This document shows, piece after piece, positions 59,701 to 64,000 of a stretch of 64,000 nt of DNA. Positions within the stretch are counted from its first letter, which is position 1. Each line of letters starts with the position of its first letter. Under the pieces are notes generated by a model. It was given only the letters and a program-made list of their open reading frames with translations. It had not been told where the DNA came from and made no database searches. A program made the translations under genes and the position numbers. The DNA is from Saxidomus purpurata. Its lineage: Eukaryota > Mollusca > Bivalvia > Venerida > Veneridae. Where the stretch lies: the NCBI GenBank assembly GCA_022818135.1, contig JAFMSR010000017.1, positions 10,947,783 through 11,011,782 of the forward strand, read 5' to 3'.

Positions 59701-62700
59701 GGTTATATTGAATTCCAACTAGTACTTTTCGAATTATGCTCCGGACAAGGAAAAGTAACAAAGGGCAATAACTCTGTAATGAGTCAAGATGGAGTTATGG
59801 TTCTTGTGCACTGCACTTCCTCTCAATGTACTTGACCATTGTATGAGGTTATATTGAATTCCAACCAGTAGTTTTCAAGTAATGCTCTGGAGAAGAAAAA
59901 ATAACAAAGGGCAATAACTCTGAAAATATTCTAGATAGAGTTATGGTTCTTGTACACTGCACTTCCTCTCATTGTGCTTCATCATTGTATGAAATTGTAT
60001 TGAATTCCAACTTGTAGTTTTCAAGTTATGCTCCGGACAAGGAAAAGTAACAAAGGGCAATAACTCTGTAATTAGTCAAGATGGAGTTATGGTTCTTGTG
60101 CACTGCACTTCCTCTCAATGTGCTTGACCATTGTATGAAGTTGTATTGAATTCCAACCAGTAGTTTTCAAGTTATGCTCCGGACAAGGAAAGGTAACAAA
60201 GGGCAATAACTCTGTAATTAGTCAAGATGGAGTTATAGTTCTTGTGCACTGCACTTCCTCTCAATGTGCTTGACCATTGTATGAAGTTGTATTGAATTCC
60301 AACCAGTAGTTTTCAAGTTATGCTCCGGACAAGGAAAAGTAACAAAGGGCAATAACTCTGTAATTAGTCAAGATGGAGTTATAGTTCTTGTGCACTGCAC
60401 TTCCTCTCAATGTGCTTGATCATTGTATGAAGTTGTATTGAATTCCAACAAGTAGTTTTCAAGTTATGCTCCGGACAAGGAAAATGCAACAGACCGACCG
60501 ACCGACCGACCGACCAACCAACCGACCAACCACCGGGTGACTCCTATATACCCCCCTAAACTTCGTTTTGGGGGTATAACTAAGGTTCTCCACTTGATCT
60601 AAGCAACAATCACATGAGATTTGTGAAAATGACCTTTAAATCAAAAGGGGGCCATCCACTTGTCCCAAGCAACCATAATTCAAAGTTTGAAGAATGTAAG
60701 CTCCACTGACTCTGAAACTACGACCGTGAAAATATTCGTTCTTGGGACGGACAGCCATCAGCAAAACCTTTGCAATGGATGGCATTTAAATAATACCTGA
60801 TGGTTTACACTACATGTTTTTATTAGTAAGATTGTAAGTTACCTCTATAGGATTGAACTTGACAGCATGTACACTGTCTACACCCCAGGTAAATGATCTG
60901 ATTGGCTCAGCCCTGTCACTCTCCCAGATGTCCACCTGCTGACCACATGTAGCAAATGTCTGATTCCCATAACTATGATCTATCTGTTGAAACACTGTCT
61001 GAAATCAAGAAAACCCAATTTTCTACCTGGTCCTCTGACTTACTAGGCAAACCCTGCAACCTATTGTATAATGCTTCAATTTGGTGGGGCTAAATTTTGG
61101 CACATTATTTTAGTATTTAATTATTGGCTGTGATTAAAAATTGGCGATTCTTTAATAATGTGCTAAAATAAAACCATGTGATATCCGCCTACCACCATAC
61201 ATGTATAATCCAAGGGATGCAACTCTTGTATACTTTATATAAAGTTGTAGTCTTCACGCATTGTTACACCTAATCAGTCATAAAACATATCTTTCAGTTT
61301 GCTATTCAATTTGTGCAGTTATTAAATGCTGTAATAAAAAATCTTTATGTCCCTGTGAGAAAGTATGATTTCATATTATGATGATAATACATGTAATTGT
61401 TTTCACATCAAATACCAAGACAATTTTTCTGAATGGAATTAACTAACAGAGTATTTTACCCTACCGTTAGCCTGGGTCCTAATATAACATTAGGACCCAG
61501 TGTTAGCATAAAATACGATTACATCCAACATTTAGCCCCTTGAATTCAAATACATTTCAACAGACTAACAAATGTGTGTTTGTTGTACCACAGTATTCAA
61601 AACCATTCAAAATGTTCAATTCTAAAGGAATATGACAGTGAAAACACAGACTTATGGAATCCTCGAATATTCATAAACATTCATTCAGTACATATTAAAG
61701 TCTTCATTTAAAACAGAAATGTTCTTTATTCAAAACTAATAAAACTTTTAAGGTACTCTGCATCAACTCAAAAGCAATTATCAAATTGAGAAATATGTGC
61801 ATACTTTGAAGATAATGTTAACAATTTGTTTGTTTGTACATGTATAAAATCTAACATGGGAGTGAAAACTCGGGAGGTATGAACTTCAAATAAAGAATAT
61901 TTTACTTGTAGCTTAATCAAACAATTTTAAAACATTTGTTGTTTGTACATTTCATTGGAACTTTTTATAAACACACAGTTTTTTATCTGTGATCTCTTGA
62001 AACCTCTACTTTCACATAAAGTTGATCACACAAAGATGTTACAGTTGGTATCCCATGATTCATATGACCAATGCCCACCAGAAGAGGTTAGTTATTTTAG
62101 GTTTTCAAATGGCGATGCAAGATACAGAACGTGTCCCGGTTCCAGAGACACCCCGTTTTTTTTTTACTTTCCCAGTCTACACATAGGACCTTAGTTTTAG
62201 GTCACATATGAATGACCATTATAATGTAAGTGGAGTAAAGGAAATTAATTAAAGCGATCATTGGATTACAGTCCAGGGTATTAACCAATAGACCACTAAT
62301 CCGCTCCTCACACAAGGGCTAAATAAATGAAAACAATTAAAAAATTATGGAGAGTGGAGACTAGGCTGATATCTCTGGCCTCTAAATTGCCAATGTTGAA
62401 ACCCAGCTCATTTCTAGCCAATCAAAATGCAGATGTGTGTGACAAGGTACCCAGCTCACTTCTAGCCAATCAAAAACAAAACATGTTTAACTGCTACCTT
62501 CAGTTTGTTACAGTTCATAAACGGTTGATTTTTGGGCTAATTAACTAGAGAATCAATGCTGAAAATGCTAAAATAAACAAAACTTTCATGAGCATTACCT
62601 TTCCTAGAAGTGTCGCAGTAGGTTCTGGATTTATGACACCTTCCTCACTCAATGACCACTGTTTAACAGTTTTATCTGTACCACACTGAAAAAATGAAAA

Positions 62701-63461
62701 TTAAAAACAAACATTCATTAATTTTGTTTAAACAGTGTAATCTATCTATAACAGCCATCCTTTGGAGAGCATACAATTGGTTGCTATGAATAGGTGGCTT
62801 TTTCAGAGAGGTTCGTTTACACAGAAAATAACATTTTGGCAATCTGAAATAGTGACTCTAGTGAGGTGTCTGATAAGAGTGGACTGTTTAGGGATGTTAG
62901 ACTGTACAATGTAGTTTAAAATGACTGAAGCCTTGCCTTGGGTCTACCTGTACTGGGGTGCATGACAGCAGTCTCTTTTGCTGCTACATGTACATCATTC
63001 AAAGGACCTTTAAGTTAAAAGTCCATGAAAACACGTTTAACTGCCCTGAAGCTTCTATCTTTTGCAGTTACATTGTACTGATCAAATATCACAAATATCA
63101 ATGGTATTGTTAAATGCACCTATCTAGGTAACTAGTAAGACAATGGTATGGCTGGATGTACCAGACCTGTTTTATTCAGACAACTTTATTACTGAAATTC
63201 AGCAACAGAATTATACCACCTGCCTTGTATCAGGTATTCAGCGCCGAAACTATACCACCAAAGGAAACAAAACATAAATACAAAACAACATTAATCATAT
63301 CAATATGGCGCAAACATAAATCTTTCCACACATAGTAGTTAAGAATGACTTACAGACAAGAAACCTGTTCCATCTGGTATTGCACATAATCCTTGTACGA
63401 AGCCATCATGTGCCTGCACAGACGACACACACAGTCTCCTTGAGAGGTCCCACATCCGTAT
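56706..63461 (-). CDS. DCAF13: DDB1- and CUL4-associated factor 13 / SOF1 (DCAF13), partial, internal stop
   Basis: WD40 protein of the nucleolar small-subunit processome (yeast Sof1), also a substrate receptor of CUL4-DDB1 ligase. Six exons, GT-AG and phase-consistent: 63,461-63,354 (IRMWDLSRR, QAHDGFVQGL), 62,685-62,599 (GTDKTVKQW), 60,998-60,843 (FATCGQQVDIW, VKFNPIE), 58,771-58,694 (LLAGCAADRSVLLYDMRG), 57,817-57,735 (WNPMEAFVFTVANEDY) and 56,773-56,706 (LYSFDMRKL, KDHVSA). Together about 193 codons matching WD repeats 2-5. The first ~100 residues lie right of the window; the last WD repeats and the Sof1-like C-terminus are not found on either side of the gap. Exon 5 has TAA at 57,808-57,806 where the family has Asp (VILDMR). 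An internal acceptor after TTGAAG would skip it in frame at the cost of six residues. It could be an error, a variant, or a decaying copy. Confidence 0.9.
57310..57640. repeat. interspersed repeat copy, same family as 5042-7050
   Basis: Shares 'caatgctacatgccaaatat', 'agaagaagatttttaaagtt', 'gccatagcaaccagagttct' and 'catagtttcatcaacattgg' with 6650-7010, ending 'aaaagctcacctgagct'. It lies in the intron between DCAF13 exons 5 and 6. Confidence 0.75.
58834..58915 (-). repeat. SINE tail fragment
   Basis: 'tttatactaatttattttag' and 'gtgaaaaaagcttgtagttt' match the reverse complement of the SINE at 322-515. Truncated; no head seen. A similar piece lies at 16,620-16,680. Confidence 0.55.
59065..60582 (+). 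repeat. mobile element with 146-bp tandem core, in DCAF13 intron
   Basis: About nine units of 146 bp ('aagtaacaaagggcaataac' recurs at 59,461, 59,607, 59,753, ~59,899, 60,045, ~60,191, 60,337). The start motif is 'gagctatcactaaatgtgat' + taataccccc. The end is a GACC microsatellite followed by 'cttcgttttgggggtataac'. The layout (unique ends, central tandem units, microsatellite at one side) is like bivalve pearl-type non-autonomous elements. It sits between DCAF13 exons 3 and 4. Confidence 0.8.
60489..60533 (+). repeat. GACC microsatellite
   Basis: Six GACC units followed by interrupted AACC/GACC units, immediately after the last 146-bp unit. Confidence 0.85.
61000..62598 (-). other. DCAF13 intron between exons 2 and 3
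   Basis: AT-rich. At 62,240-62,315 the minus strand reads 'gagcggattagtggtctatt' + 'ggttaataccctggactg', a tRNA-like SINE head fragment. Otherwise no feature supported. Confidence 0.45.
62686..63353 (-). other. DCAF13 intron between exons 1 and 2 of those visible
   Basis: No repeat ends or other features recognised. Confidence 0.5.
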
Positions 63462-64000
63462 CTGTAAGTCAAGAGTACATGTTCAATCATTAGGGATATT
63501 TCTAGACCATTTGAGTACAGTTGTACACTGTCCCCTTTTTTGCACTTCTTCTTGTTGCCTTATTTGCAAACACACATGCTGCTGAAACTGAGTACCTATG
63601 AGACAAAATGGCAGACAGTTCATACTCTGTATTGTTTTAACATGGTTTTTCTCATATTTGACCTACAGATGACTTTTAATCCCAACCCAAATTTCAACAA
63701 GCACTGACAAGGCAAACATTCTGACCAAGTTTCAAATGACCCAATCAAGATTGTGATCTGTATCATTTAACAGATAACAAGTTAAATATTGAGAGACAGA
63801 TAGACAATGGGTGAAAGGTTATCACAAGAGTTCATCTTCAGCTTCAGCATCAAGTAGTGTTTTACAATCATGTAGGTTTAACTTTTTCATAAGCTCTTCA
63901 ATACTTATGTAACAGTGTAAATGGGTTTTATTATTATTGGTAGTATTTTCTTAAAAGCATGATAAGCAAGTAAACAAATCATAAAGTAGAGAAAAACAGT
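63462..64000 (-). other. DCAF13 intron, continues past the window
   Basis: No further exon recognised up to the right edge. The exons for the N-terminal ~100 residues must lie beyond it. Confidence 0.5.

Overview
The window is animal nuclear DNA: AT-rich, intron-rich genes with GT-AG junctions, C2H2 zinc-finger genes and a dense load of dispersed and tandem repeats. Several repeat families look like those of heterodont bivalves: units ending in GGGCCATCATGGCCC, palindromic GCAGATCATGATCAG units, AAGGTCAAGGTCAC units, 'tatacccccc' elements and tRNA-derived SINEs. The protein matches are to conserved animal genes, so a clam-like mollusc is an inference from the repeats and not a proven taxon.

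Layout. 1-9.1 kb: TSEN2 (tRNA-splicing endonuclease catalytic subunit) on the minus strand, five coding exons visible, last exon(s) off the left edge. 9.1-14.7 kb: repeat-rich spacer between divergent genes. 14.7-21.7 kb: a complete five-exon clavesin-like CRAL-TRIO gene on the plus strand, 337 codons, all exon phases consistent. 21.7-33.7 kb: tandem repeats and a large 50-bp satellite. 34.5-37.7 kb: a 12-finger C2H2 gene (copy A). 38.3-41.1 kb: second, diverged copy of the satellite block. 43.0-54.0 kb: second zinc-finger locus (copy B, with stop codons in its 5' part), whose upstream region is split by a palindrome of about 7.4 kb. 56,001-56,500: assembly gap of exactly 500 N. 56.7-63.5 kb: DCAF13/SOF1 on the minus strand, six exons visible, 5' end off the right edge and 3' end lost at the gap.

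TSEN2 (tRNA intron removal) and DCAF13 (small-subunit processome and CUL4 adaptor) are housekeeping RNA-processing genes. The clavesin-like gene is a lipid-binding endosomal trafficking factor. Nothing suggests that the genes act together. The zinc-finger pair and its satellite blocks look like one composite unit (satellite plus zinc-finger gene) duplicated in tandem and then rearranged.

Most notable observations: a decayed tandem array of the clavesin exon-1/intron-1 junction, including its 5' splice site; the multi-kilobase palindrome with a transposon-like insertion in one arm only; a repeat carrying four perfect palindromic estrogen-response-element sequences; a segment at 35.1-35.8 kb in which two sequences look interleaved; and an in-frame stop in DCAF13 next to the gap.
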